From the NCBI GenBank assembly GCA_031549565.1, contig JAVBPO010000138.1, positions 1 to 64,000 of the forward strand: a stretch of 64,000 bases of DNA, read 5' to 3'. Below, piece after piece: positions 53,305 to 61,569 of this stretch (position 1 is the first letter of the stretch; each line of letters opens with the position of its first letter). A model generated the notes under the pieces. The model saw only the letters and a list, made by a program, of their open reading frames with translations, ran no database searches and had not been told where the DNA came from. The DNA is from JAVBSX01 sp031549565. GTDB taxonomy: Bacteria > Planctomycetota > Planctomycetia > Pirellulales > Thermoguttaceae. A program made the position numbers and the translations under genes.

Positions 53305-54822
53305 TTACTTCGATCGCGTCTCGAATTGCGTATTAAACTCGTTGATCGTTTTTTCGATGTCCGCGATCAGTTCCGGCGAGAGTTTCTTTTCGTCGGCGAT
53401 CTTTTGCCAAAGATCCTTTTTCGTATTCTGCACGAATTCGAGGAACATCGTCTCCCACTTCGCGACCTGCGAAACCGAAATCTTGTCGAGAAAACCACGG
53501 GTTCCGGCGTAGATCACGAGAACCTGGTCGACGGCGTTCATCGGTTTACACAGTCCCTGCTTGAGCAGTTCGGTCATACGGTATCCGCGGTCCAAACGAG
53601 CCTGAGTCGCGGCGTCAAGGTCGGTCCCCAACTGGGCGAACGCTTCGAGTTCCCGGAACGCGGCCAAGTCGAGCCGCAAACCGCCGGCGACTTGCTTCAT
53701 CGCCGGAATTTGGGCCGAACCGCCGACGCGGGAAACCGAAATACCGACGTTCATCGCCGGTCGCTGACCGCGGAAGAACAAGTCCGGCTGCACGTATATC
53801 TGGCCGTCGGTGATCGAAATCACGTTCGTCGGAATGTACGCGGAAACTTCCCCTTCGAGCGTTTCGACGATCGGAAGAGCCGTGAGCGAACCGCCGCCGA
53901 GTTCGTCGGACAGTTTCGCGGACCGTTCCAAAAGTCGGCTATGGCAGTAAAAAATGTCGCCCGGATACGCTTCACGACCCGGCGGACGACGCATCAAAAG
54001 CGAAAGCTGACGATACGCAACCGCTTGCTTGGACAAGTCGTCGTACACGACCAGCGTGTGCTGCTTATTATACATGAAATATTCGGCCATCGCACAACCG
54101 GCGTACGGCGCGATGTATTGCAGCGGAGCGGGAGAACTGGAACCGGAAACGACGACGGTCGTGTAGTCCATCGCGCCGTGTTCGCGGAGCGTTTCGATGA
54201 TTCCCGCAACGGTCGAGTCCTTTTGCCCGACCGCAACGTAAAAGCATTTCACGCCGGTTCCCTTTTGATTGATGATCGCGTCGATTCCGATCGAGGTTTT
54301 CCCCGTCTTACGGTCGCCGATGATAAGTTCACGCTGCCCGCGTCCGATCGGCGTCATGGCATCGATTGCCTTGATTCCCGTCGCAAGCGATTCACGGACC
54401 GGTTGACGGTCGGCGATACCCGGGGCTTCCGATTCGACGAAACGGAATTCTTTCGTCACGATCGGACCTTTGCCGTCGAGCGGATTGCCGAGCGGATCAA
54501 GGACGCGCCCGATCACGGCTTCGCCGACGGGAACGCGCAAAAGCTGTCCCGTCGTTCGGACTTCGTCCCCTTCCTCGATTTTCAGGTAATCGCCGAGGAT
54601 GATCACACCCACGGAGTTTTCTTCGAGGTTGAACGCGAGTCCGATCACGCCGCCGGGAAATTCGAGCATCTCCCCGGCCATGACGCCGGAAAGACCGTAG
54701 ACCCGGGCGATTCCGTCCCCGACTTCGAGGACGCGACCGACTTCACGAACGTCGATCTGGGTTTCAAACTGCTCAATTTCCTTCTGGATTACTGAAGCGA
54801 TTTCGTCGGCTTTGAATTTCAT
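53305..54822 (-). CDS. atpA: ATP synthase alpha subunit
   Basis: This 505-residue F1 subunit has all hallmarks: RVYGLSGVMAGEMLEFPGG, the P-loop GDRKTGKTS, VAVGQKDSTVAGII, and the signature-like FRGQRPAMNVGISVSRVGGSAQ. Length is normal. The start at ATG 54822 overlaps the end of atpH by 50 bases, and no good ribosome site is seen, so it may depend on atpH translation. The gene is followed on the same strand by the two toxin-antitoxin modules rather than directly by atpG. Confidence 0.97.
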   Translation of the reverse strand: MKFKADEIASVIQKEIEQFETQIDVREVGRVLEVGDGIARVYGLSGVMAGEMLEFPGGVIGLAFNLEENSVGVIILGDYLKIEEGDEVRTTGQLLRVPVGEAVIGRVLDPLGNPLDGKGPIVTKEFRFVESEAPGIADRQPVRESLATGIKAIDAMTPIGRGQRELIIGDRKTGKTSIGIDAIINQKGTGVKCFYVAVGQKDSTVAGIIETLREHGAMDYTTVVVSGSSSPAPLQYIAPYAGCAMAEYFMYNKQHTLVVYDDLSKQAVAYRQLSLLMRRPPGREAYPGDIFYCHSRLLERSAKLSDELGGGSLTALPIVETLEGEVSAYIPTNVISITDGQIYVQPDLFFRGQRPAMNVGISVSRVGGSAQIPAMKQVAGGLRLDLAAFRELEAFAQLGTDLDAATQARLDRGYRMTELLKQGLCKPMNAVDQVLVIYAGTRGFLDKISVSQVAKWETMFLEFVQNTKKDLWQKIADEKKLSPELIADIEKTINEFNTQFETRSK

Positions 54823-55423
54823 GGGCGCTACTGTCAATCATCTGTTGACGAACGTTTTTAAGTTGGGTGAGTAACGAGGCGTCGTAAATGGTGTCGCCGA
54901 CGCGAACGACGATTCCGCCGATCACGTCCGGATCGACGGCGGTTTGGAATAAGGGTTCCCCGCCGAGAATGACACGGAGTTTTTCGGACAACGACTGTAC
55001 GGTCGTATCGTCCAACGGTACGGCGGTCGTGATCCGGACCGGAATGCGATTCAAACGCTTTTCATAAGCGTTGCGGGTCTCCCGGTGAATCGATCTTAAA
55101 ATATCGAGCCGACCGTGTTTGGCAACGACTTTGAGAAAGTTCAAAAACGTCTTGGAGGCCTGCGCTTTCAAGGTTCGATCGAGAATCCCGGTCTTTTCGT
55201 CCGGCGATACCAAAGCGGAACCGAGAATCGATTCGAATGTCGGATGCTTCGCCAGAACGTCACTCATGAGAGAGTCGAATTGCTCGACCTGCTCCGCCAA
55301 AGGTTCCCCTTGAGCCGCGGAGGCGTCAAGAAAGGCGTTGGCGTACATCTCGGCGATCTTTTCAACGGCGACATCCGCGTCGAATTCAGCGGAAAATTGG
55401 GCGTCTTGTTCTTTGGGTGTCAT
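54773..55423 (-). CDS. atpH: ATP synthase delta subunit
   Basis: This 216-residue delta (OSCP) subunit joins F1 to the peripheral stalk. The six-helix N-terminal part (VEKIAEMYANAFLDASAAQGE) and C-terminal part (AYEKRLNRIPVRITTAVPLD, VIGGIVVRVGDTIYDASLLTQL) are typical. The start at 55423 lies against a heptamer hairpin (55430-55517) with no clear ribosome site. The end overlaps atpA. Confidence 0.92.
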   Translation of the reverse strand: MTPKEQDAQFSAEFDADVAVEKIAEMYANAFLDASAAQGEPLAEQVEQFDSLMSDVLAKHPTFESILGSALVSPDEKTGILDRTLKAQASKTFLNFLKVVAKHGRLDILRSIHRETRNAYEKRLNRIPVRITTAVPLDDTTVQSLSEKLRVILGGEPLFQTAVDPDVIGGIVVRVGDTIYDASLLTQLKNVRQQMIDSSAHEIQSRRNRFSNPEGN

Positions 55424-55429
55424 TGTTGC

Positions 55430-55517
55430 CAGTAGTCAGTAGCCAGTAGTCAGTAGTCAGTGTTCGATATATCAGAATTGTCTATTGCTGACTACCGACG
55501 ACTGACTACCGACTACT
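55430..55517. repeat. Paired heptamer repeats (AGTAGTC) between atpF and atpH
   Basis: The left arm 55430-55462 has CAGTAGT units and the right arm 55487-55517 has ACTGACTACCG units. It occupies nearly the whole 92-base gap between atpF and atpH, where an mRNA hairpin would form. Confidence 0.75.
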
Positions 55518-56133
55518 AATTCCGAGCAAATTCCTGGATGGCCTGGTTGATCAAATCCTTGTGGGCGGACGCGTCGATTTTGGTCTTGATGATTTTTCCT
55601 GCCAAAGTCGTCGCGAGCGTTGCGCTTTTCTCCGCCAATTCCTGCAAGGCTCCGGTCGTTGCCGCTTCGATTTCCTTGGTCACGCGGATTCGTTCGCTTT
55701 CGGCGGCTTGCTTCGCTTTTTCGACAATCGCCAATCCGGCCGCTTCCGCTTCCTTTTTTCCGGCGTCCAGCAACTGCTTCACTTCCTCTTGGGCGTCGAC
55801 CAATTTCTGGCGGTATTGCCCGAGCATTTCCTTGGCGTCAAGGTTCGCTTTTTCCGCAGCGGCGATGTTGTCGGCCACGGACTGCTCTCGTTGGTCAAGC
55901 GCTTGTACGATCGGCGTGAATGCGAATTTGCCGAGCACGAGAACCACGAGCACGAACACGACGGCGGTCCAAAGGGCCGTATCGGTTTCAAAGCGGATCG
56001 GATTGAGCTTCTCGCTCATATCGCCTTCGGCGGCAGCCGCCGGGTCCGCAGAAGCGTACACCGTCGACAACGGGGCGAGTATCCCGAACTGGAGTACCGC
56101 GAGGAAACACAACGAAAGGATTACGTTTTTCAT
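55516..56133 (-). CDS. atpF: ATP synthase b subunit
   Basis: The 205-residue peripheral-stalk subunit has an extra hydrophobic N-terminal signal-like segment (MKNVILSLCFLAVLQFGILA), a Ala/Asp-rich linker, then the usual membrane helix (ALWTAVVFVLVVLVLGKFAF). A long coiled coil follows (ALDQREQSVADNIAAAEKANLDAKEMLGQ). The pattern MKN-signal-ASADPAAAAEGD suggests the first segment may be cleaved, leaving b with one helix. Gene order after atpE is normal. Confidence 0.93.
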   Translation of the reverse strand: MKNVILSLCFLAVLQFGILAPLSTVYASADPAAAAEGDMSEKLNPIRFETDTALWTAVVFVLVVLVLGKFAFTPIVQALDQREQSVADNIAAAEKANLDAKEMLGQYRQKLVDAQEEVKQLLDAGKKEAEAAGLAIVEKAKQAAESERIRVTKEIEAATTGALQELAEKSATLATTLAGKIIKTKIDASAHKDLINQAIQEFARN

Positions 56134-56185
56134 GATGATCTCATGGGAAGGAGAAACGATTCTCTGGGAGACGATCGACGAATGA

Positions 56186-56512
56186 CTACCGGCACAAGAG
56201 GCAGATAATCAGCGCGAAGAACGTGACCCCTTCGATCAGAGCGGCGGAAATGATCATCGCGGTTTGGATACCGCCGGCCAATTCCGGTTGGCGGGCCATA
56301 CTTTCAACGGCTCCGGCTCCGATTTTTCCGATTCCCAATCCGCCGCCGATGATGACCAGACCGCAACCGATCGCGGCACCGGCCTTGGCCAACCCGTCCG
56401 AAGCGGCAGCCGCGGCGGGAGCACCACCTTCATCAGCCGCGAAAACCATCGCCGGCGCACAAACGACAAAAAGAACAAAGCAAATGACGGCAAGTTTGGA
56501 AAGTTTGTTCAC
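56186..56512 (-). CDS. atpE: ATP synthase c subunit
   Basis: This 108-residue protein starts at GTG 56510-56512 with CAGGAG at 8 bases. After a signal-like N-terminus (LAVICFVLFVVCAPAMVFAADE) comes the two-helix c subunit: AGAAIGCGLVIIGGGLGIGKIG and AMIISAALIEGVTFFALIICL, with the ion-carrying Glu in AALIEG. The Gln of Na+-type rings is absent in helix 1, so proton use is likely. The ORF extends upstream, but that part is a heptamer repeat. The signal-like N-terminus is unusual for c subunits. Confidence 0.93.
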   Translation of the reverse strand: MNKLSKLAVICFVLFVVCAPAMVFAADEGGAPAAAAASDGLAKAGAAIGCGLVIIGGGLGIGKIGAGAVESMARQPELAGGIQTAMIISAALIEGVTFFALIICLLCR

Positions 56513-56529
56513 GAAAAAATCTCCTGGAG

Positions 56530-56610
56530 TGAGGTGATAGGTGATAAGTGATAGGTGACAAGCGGCAAGGGATAGAAAAAATATCACTTATCACTTATCA
56601 CTTTTCACTT
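56530..56610. repeat. Paired heptamer repeats (GATAAGT) between atpB and atpE
   Basis: The left arm 56530-56573 contains GTGATAGGTGATAAGTG. The right arm 56582-56610 contains TATCACTTATCACTTATC. The stem would be long and nearly perfect, lying within the transcript just ahead of the atpE ribosome site. Confidence 0.75.
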
Positions 56611-56613
56611 GGT

Positions 56614-57432
56614 TTAGTGTTGGTGTAATGCAATTCCGATGAATATCGCGGAAAGGAACATGAAAATGTACGCCTGCAAAAACGCGACGAACAGTTCGAG
56701 CAAGCTCAAAGCGACGCCCATCGCAACGCTGCCGGTCGTGACGGGCAGCCACCAGATCGTTCCGGCGGTCATCGGAATGAACGCCAGAAAAACGGCAAGG
56801 ACCATGTGTCCGGCGAACATGTTCGCCAAAAGACGAATGGAGAGCACGACGTGTTTGATTAAAAGACCGGCAACCTCGATCACGAAAAGCATCGGTTTGA
56901 GGACTATCGCGAGGATCGGCGGCAAATCCATGTGCGGGACGAGTCCGAGCCAGTATTTTCCAGCTCCGTAACGCTGCATCCCGGAGATGTTGACGACGAG
57001 AAACGTCGCCATCGCCAAAACGCCGGTTACGGAAAGCGAACCGGTCGGCGAACCGCTCCACGGCACCATTCCGGCCAGATTACAGCCGAGAATGAAGAAA
57101 AAGAGCGTCCAGAGAAACGGCGTATAGCGATCCGCGTCATGTTTTCCGATACTGGGGCGAATCACGTTGTCCCGCAGGTAAAGGAGGAAAACCTCCATCA
57201 TATTCCAGAAGCGTCCCTGGAGCGGTTTGCCGCCTTTCATTTTCATGGCCATCGGGATGAAAATCGCGCACAGGATCACCCCGACCGCGACTTCGATCAC
57301 CATATATTTCGTGATCTGGAACGGTCCGATTTTCGGAAAATCGGGCGTATGGCTTCCTAAAAAGGCCGGAATATGGAAATTGATCGCGTCGTTGACGTGT
57401 CCGGCAATTTCGTTGAGATTCAGTTCGGCCAT
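56614..57432 (-). CDS. atpB: ATP synthase a subunit
   Basis: This 272-residue polytopic subunit carries the proton half-channels. Helix 5 with the essential Arg reads HVVLSIRLLANMFAGHMVL. Other features: YTPFLWTLFFFILGCNLAGMVPW and the C-terminal LLELFVAFLQAYIFMFLSAIFIG with Gln/Glu, and the end HQH. It starts MAELNLNEIAGHV. Two heptamer arrays flank it (57441-57469 upstream, 56530-56610 downstream). Confidence 0.95.
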   Translation of the reverse strand: MAELNLNEIAGHVNDAINFHIPAFLGSHTPDFPKIGPFQITKYMVIEVAVGVILCAIFIPMAMKMKGGKPLQGRFWNMMEVFLLYLRDNVIRPSIGKHDADRYTPFLWTLFFFILGCNLAGMVPWSGSPTGSLSVTGVLAMATFLVVNISGMQRYGAGKYWLGLVPHMDLPPILAIVLKPMLFVIEVAGLLIKHVVLSIRLLANMFAGHMVLAVFLAFIPMTAGTIWWLPVTTGSVAMGVALSLLELFVAFLQAYIFMFLSAIFIGIALHQH

Positions 57433-57440
57433 TGCTTGTT

Positions 57441-57512
57441 TAATTATGAATTATGAATTATGAATTACGACGATTGATGAATTTTTCAGTCCTTCATGCA
57501 ATTCATGGATTC
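57441..57512. repeat. Heptamer array (AATTATG) with degenerate partner upstream of atpB
   Basis: AATTATGAATTATGAATTATG at 57441-57461 continues to 57469. A degraded complementary array (TTCATGCAATTCATGGATTC) follows at 57484-57503 and touches the end of the atpI-like gene. Confidence 0.6.
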
Positions 57513-57904
57513 ATTTTATCTTTACCGGGCAGCGTCAATAGGACGTCGATCGGGAGCATAGACAAATATACTATGGGAAAAAGGATCAGAACGAGAAAAC
57601 CGAAATCTTTTTCCGCCGCAATGGCGACGACCAGAGCGGCGCAAAAGGGTATCCCCATTCGGAAAATCCCGCCTATGATATACCAAGGCTGTTCCTTTTT
57701 CAAGGCATATCGAAAAAATTTTATCGAAAGAACCGCAAGGACGACTCCCGCCCAACACGTGACGACGACCAACCCGACGGCCAAAATCGCCGAACCGCCT
57801 TTGAACGCATAGCCGATCGGCGCGATTACGACAAATTGAATTGCCGCGAAAACCGTGAGCAGAGCAATCTGCCGTTCGGGAGAAAGTGGGGGAAAGATCA
57901 TCAT
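57503..57904 (-). CDS. Small membrane protein ahead of atpB (AtpI-like position)
   Basis: The 133-residue protein has four membrane helices (IALLTVFAAIQFVVIAPIGYAF, AILAVGLVVVTCWAGVVLAVL, YIIGGIFRMGIPFCAALVVAI and FLVLILFPIVYLSMLPIDVLL). It stands upstream of atpB where AtpI normally lies. Sequence similarity to AtpI is not obvious by eye, so the name rests on position and topology. AtpI helps assemble the c-ring. Start MM at 57904; the repeat element 57907-58008 ends right at the start and no ribosome site is seen. Confidence 0.7.
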   Translation of the reverse strand: MMIFPPLSPERQIALLTVFAAIQFVVIAPIGYAFKGGSAILAVGLVVVTCWAGVVLAVLSIKFFRYALKKEQPWYIIGGIFRMGIPFCAALVVAIAAEKDFGFLVLILFPIVYLSMLPIDVLLTLPGKDKMNP

Positions 57905-57906
57905 AT

Positions 57907-58008
57907 CGTTAGCGACGTGAGCTTGCCTCGTGTTTGTGGGGTGAAACGGCACATTTCCTCACAGAAGCCGTTCGCACAGCCCAGCCCGGGGCAAGCCCCG
58001 GTGCTAAC
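57907..58008. repeat. REP-like inverted element, GGGGCTTGCCCC family
   Basis: GTTAGCGACGTGAGCTTGCC, AGAAGCCGTTCGCACAGCCC and CGGGGCAAGCCCCGGTGC are shared with 45318-45426, in the same order. The unpaired end differs. It is only three bases from the atpI-like start. Confidence 0.65.
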
Positions 58009-58035
58009 GGACGGCTATATCGGCCACATGCTTCA

Positions 58036-58563
58036 CTAATGGGAATGGCCTTCGTGCGAATGCCCTTCGTGGGAATGATCGTCACCGGAAAGCTTTTTCA
58101 GTGCGGCACTATTGGGCGAGCCTGCGATTTCCACGACGGCGGTCGCTTCTCCCTTCCAACCGTCGCAAATCAAAACTTCCAAGTCCTTGTCGGACGACGT
58201 AAATGTGACCGGTTTGCCCGATTCGGAAGCCGCCCGCGTCAAAACGAACGACTTTGGAGCACCGTCCACAAGAAAATTCAACTTCACTTCCTTGGAATCC
58301 ACGTCAATATTCTCGAATTCCGCGTCGGTCAGATAAGCCGAAACGAGGCCCGTGTCATGGTCGTCCGTAATTTCCATCGTGTACTTATGTCCGGGAAATT
58401 CGACGAGAACCTGATTATGTTTCGGCGTGTGGGACCCGTGCGCTTCGGCGCCGTGATCGTGTCCGGCGTGCTCGTCCGCCGGTTTCGGCGTTTGCTGCGT
58501 GCAGCCGGTCCAGCAGCCCAGGGAAATCGCCAGTAAAATCGTGCAGAAAATCGAATATCTCAT
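58036..58563 (-). CDS. His/Asp-rich exported lipoprotein
   Basis: This 175-residue protein starts MRYSIFCTILLAISLGCWTGC, a lipoprotein-like signal. Soon after come HAGHDHGAEAHGSH and at the end GDDHSHEGHSHEGHSH, typical metal-binding His tracts. The middle is a small beta-rich domain with no recognised motif. A role in metal handling (Zn, Cu, Ni) in the periplasm is likely but the metal is unknown. It lies upstream of the atp genes on the same strand, without evidence of co-transcription. Confidence 0.78.
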   Translation of the reverse strand: MRYSIFCTILLAISLGCWTGCTQQTPKPADEHAGHDHGAEAHGSHTPKHNQVLVEFPGHKYTMEITDDHDTGLVSAYLTDAEFENIDVDSKEVKLNFLVDGAPKSFVLTRAASESGKPVTFTSSDKDLEVLICDGWKGEATAVVEIAGSPNSAALKKLSGDDHSHEGHSHEGHSH

Positions 58564-58677
58564 GTAAAAATGGTGTAGTAAAGGTTCAGGGCCAAACAAA
58601 AAATCGACATTTTATCGTAGTCCATCGGACGAAGATCGTCAATGCGTCCGTTTTTTCACCGGCAGAGCAGTCCCCAC

Positions 58678-58705
58678 TTGAGTCTTCGGCAATTTGCGTT
58701 AGAAT
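58678..58705 (+). promoter_or_regulatory. Candidate rpsO promoter
   Basis: TTGAGT (58678-58683) and TAGAAT (58700-58705) stand 16 bases apart, about 70 bases ahead of rpsO, in the region divergent from the lipoprotein gene. Confidence 0.45.
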
Positions 58706-58774
58706 TCTCGCACCATATGTTGGGTTTAACTTTTATTGATTGAAAGAGTCTAATTAAGGAGTTTCCAAACGATA

Positions 58775-59047
58775 ATGTCCATAATGACCAAAGAGGAAAA
58801 GAAAGAACTGATTGGGAAGCACAGTCGCTCGGAAGGAGACACAGGGTCTTCGGAAGTGCAAATCGCGCTCCTCACCAAAAAAATTAACGCCCTCACGGAG
58901 CATCTCCGTGAACACAAAAAAGATTACTCCACACGTCGTGGTCTCTTGATGATGGTCAGCCGCAGGCGACGTCTTTTGGATTTTCTGAAATCCCGTGAGC
59001 CGCAGCGCTACGTCGATATCATCCAGGCTCTCGGCATTAGAAAGTAG
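58775..59047 (+). CDS. rpsO: 30S ribosomal protein S15
   Basis: This 90-residue protein shows the S15 pattern: GDTGSSEVQIALLTKKINALTEHL, HKKDYSTRRGLLMMVSRRRRLLDFL and YVDIIQALGIRK. It binds 16S rRNA. The start is 58775 with AAGGAG upstream at longer than ideal distance; the alternative Met 58784 gives MTKEEKKEL, which is the more usual S15 start. pnp follows on the same strand, a gene order conserved in many bacteria. Confidence 0.95.
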   Translation: MSIMTKEEKKELIGKHSRSEGDTGSSEVQIALLTKKINALTEHLREHKKDYSTRRGLLMMVSRRRRLLDFLKSREPQRYVDIIQALGIRK

Positions 59048-59256
59048 TCCTAAAAATCTCCTGCTGACAACCCGGCCCCTCCCAGCCATTCCCCCCTTTT
59101 AGCCGGTACTCCGCGCAGAATTTCCATAAAAATTGTGATTTGTTCTTCAAGGGGCGGTCGCTGATCACCCTGTTTCTCCAATATATTTCTGTTACATTCC
59201 AAAATGTGTTGGGGGTTAAATTAATAGTAAATGAAAGTGATAAAGTAGGTGATCAA

Positions 59257-61449
59257 TTGAAAACAAGAGTTGAAAAGAAAATCGGTGCGGGCACACTTTG
59301 GATCGAAACAGGCGAATTGGCCAAGCAAGCGGCGGGCGCGGTACTCATCGGATACGATGAAACCGTGGTCCTTTGTGCCGCCGCGACCGGGCCGAGCCGA
59401 CCGGGAACGGATTTTTTCCCGCTGACCTGCGATTATCGGGAACGTGTCGCCGCCGCCGGAAAGTTTCCCGCCGGTTTTATTAAAAGAGAAGGACGCCCTA
59501 GCCTCAAAGAAGTTCTGACTTCCCGCCTCATCGACCGTCCGATGCGGCCTTTGTTCCCCAAGGGCTTCTATAATGAAGTACAGGTTCTTTCTTTCGTCAT
59601 GGCCAGCGATCGTCGGATTGATCCCGACATTCTCGCAATGACCGGTTCCGCAACCGCCGTCGCGGTTTCCTCGCTCCCGTTCAACGGTCCGCTCGCTTCG
59701 GTGCGGTTGGGATTGATTGACGGCGAATTCGTTCCGTTTCCCGCGTTCGAGCAACTGGAAAACAGCGACTTGGATCTGATCGTTTCCGGAAATAAGGAAA
59801 TGGTCCTGATGATCGAAGGATTCGCCCGGGAATTGCCGGAAGACACCATGTTCTCCGCGATTGAAGCCGCTCACGGCTATATCAAGGAAATCTGCGAACT
59901 CCAGGAGGAACTCGTTCGCAAAGTCGCGCCGGTGAAATTATCGTTCACCCCGCCGCAGATCGATTCACTCCTCGAAAAATTGCGAGAAAAATATTACGAT
60001 CAATTCTGGACGGCGAAGCGGACCGTCGGCAAAGCAGCTCGATACACGGCTTGTTCCGAATTGAAAGAGAAAGCGAAGGAAGAATTCTTCCCGCAAGTTC
60101 CGGCGGTCAAACCGATCGTCAACGGACCGGTCGGCAATGACGCCGCGAGCGAACCTCTCGAGGAAGCCGATGAAGCGGCCGTGCTTGACGCTGCCGCTAC
60201 GGAATCAAATACATGGAGCAGCGACCTGTTCGAAACGGCGTGGACCGAACTGGAAGAGCGGGTCGTGCGGGATCAAATCTTGTCCGGTACGCGTCCCGAC
60301 GGTCGCTCCATGCGCGATCTTCGCGACATCGAATGCCGGATCAACGTTCTGCCGCGAGTTCACGGCAGTGCCTTGTTCCAGCGAGGCGAAACCCAGGCGT
60401 TAATTACTGTAACGCTTGGCACCGCCAGGGACGAGCAGCGTATCGACGGTTTGTTCGACGAGTACACGAAGAAGTTCATGCTCGACTACAATTTCCCGTC
60501 GTTCTCGGTCGGCGAATGCAAGCCGTATCGTGGCCCCGGTCGCCGGGAATACGGACACGGTGCTTTAGCCGAACGGAGCGTCAAACCGGTTTTGCCGGAA
60601 GCGGAAGAGTTTCCGTACACAGTCCGGATCATCTCGGACATTTTGGAATCGAACGGTTCCAGCTCCATGGCGTCGGTCTGCGGAGCGACGTTGGGACTGA
60701 TGGCGGCGGGCGTTCCGATTACGAATCCTGTCGCGGGAATCTCGATCGGCTTGGTCAAGGAGTCGGATAAGTGGGTCCTGATGACGGACATCATGGGGGA
60801 CGAGGATCACTATGGTGACATGGATTTCAAGATCGCCGGGACGCAGCTTGGTATCACGGGCATCCAGTTGGATTTGAAGATCGCGGGCATCTCGTCGGAG
60901 ATTATCATGGAGACGATGAAGCAGTCGCGTGAAGCGAGAATCGCGATTTTGCGAAAGATGCTCAGTGCGATACCACGCCCGGCGGAAGACATTTCGGCGT
61001 ATGCACCGCGGATGTTCAAGACGCACATCGACCCGGAAAAGATCGGTCTGTTGATCGGTCCCGGCGGCAAGACGATCCGTTCGATTCAGGAGAAGACGGG
61101 CGCATCGGTGGACGTGGAAAACGACGGCACGGTTAGCATTGCTTCTTCGGACGAAGAGAGTGCCAAGGCGGCGTTGAACGAGGTGAATCGTTTGACGGCT
61201 TCGGTGGAGGTCGGCAAGATTTACGAGGGGCAGGTGACGAGCGTGAAGGAATTCGGTGCGTTTATTGAGATATTGCCGGGTCGCGACGGATTGTGTCACA
61301 TCAGCGAACTTTCGGACGAGTATGTGGACAGTATTCACAACATCTGCAAGGTCGGCGACCGTTTTGACGTGAAGGTCATCGCGGTGGACGACCAAAACCG
61401 GATCAAGCTCAGCCGCAAAGCGGTGTTACGCGAGCGCAACGGCAAATAA
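59257..61449 (+). CDS. pnp: Polynucleotide phosphorylase
   Basis: This 730-residue enzyme degrades RNA 3' to 5' with phosphate. The start at TTG 59257 (MKTRVEKKIGAGTLWIETG) has AGGTGA at 5 bases and fits the family; the open frame further upstream has no similarity. The first RNase PH domain contains GRPSLKEVLTSRLIDRPMRPLFP, and the second contains FQRGETQALITVTLG, DYNFPSFSVGE, GRREYGHGALAERSV, NGSSSMASVCGATL and the catalytic DIMGDEDHYGDMDFKIAGT. KH (GLLIGPGGKTIRSIQEKTGA) and S1 (GQVTSVKEFGAFIEILPG) domains end it. An acidic insert (EPLEEADEAAVLDAAATE) lies between the PH domains. Confidence 0.96.
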   Translation: MKTRVEKKIGAGTLWIETGELAKQAAGAVLIGYDETVVLCAAATGPSRPGTDFFPLTCDYRERVAAAGKFPAGFIKREGRPSLKEVLTSRLIDRPMRPLFPKGFYNEVQVLSFVMASDRRIDPDILAMTGSATAVAVSSLPFNGPLASVRLGLIDGEFVPFPAFEQLENSDLDLIVSGNKEMVLMIEGFARELPEDTMFSAIEAAHGYIKEICELQEELVRKVAPVKLSFTPPQIDSLLEKLREKYYDQFWTAKRTVGKAARYTACSELKEKAKEEFFPQVPAVKPIVNGPVGNDAASEPLEEADEAAVLDAAATESNTWSSDLFETAWTELEERVVRDQILSGTRPDGRSMRDLRDIECRINVLPRVHGSALFQRGETQALITVTLGTARDEQRIDGLFDEYTKKFMLDYNFPSFSVGECKPYRGPGRREYGHGALAERSVKPVLPEAEEFPYTVRIISDILESNGSSSMASVCGATLGLMAAGVPITNPVAGISIGLVKESDKWVLMTDIMGDEDHYGDMDFKIAGTQLGITGIQLDLKIAGISSEIIMETMKQSREARIAILRKMLSAIPRPAEDISAYAPRMFKTHIDPEKIGLLIGPGGKTIRSIQEKTGASVDVENDGTVSIASSDEESAKAALNEVNRLTASVEVGKIYEGQVTSVKEFGAFIEILPGRDGLCHISELSDEYVDSIHNICKVGDRFDVKVIAVDDQNRIKLSRKAVLRERNGK

Positions 61450-61496
61450 TCGCTTTTTTCGCCCCCCCCCGACAGATTCGAGCATGCCACCATGCC

Positions 61497-61569
61497 GCCC
61501 TCATAGCTCAGGGGATAGAGCGACGGTTTCCTAAACCGTAGGTCGCAGGTTCGAATCCTGCTGGGGGTA
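61497..61569 (+). tRNA. tRNA-Arg (anticodon CCT)
   Basis: A full cloverleaf can be drawn: acceptor GCCCTCA with TGGGGGT (two G-U pairs), D stem GCTC/GAGC, anticodon stem ACGGT/ACCGT with loop TTCCTAA, and T stem GCAGG/CCTGC with loop TTCGAAT. CCA is not encoded. Its 3' end is a common site for integrases; the DNA beyond looks foreign. Confidence 0.93.

Noticed and set aside
55430..57512. Heptamer arrays considered as CRISPR
   Set aside because: Units are seven bases without spacers, and no cas genes are present.
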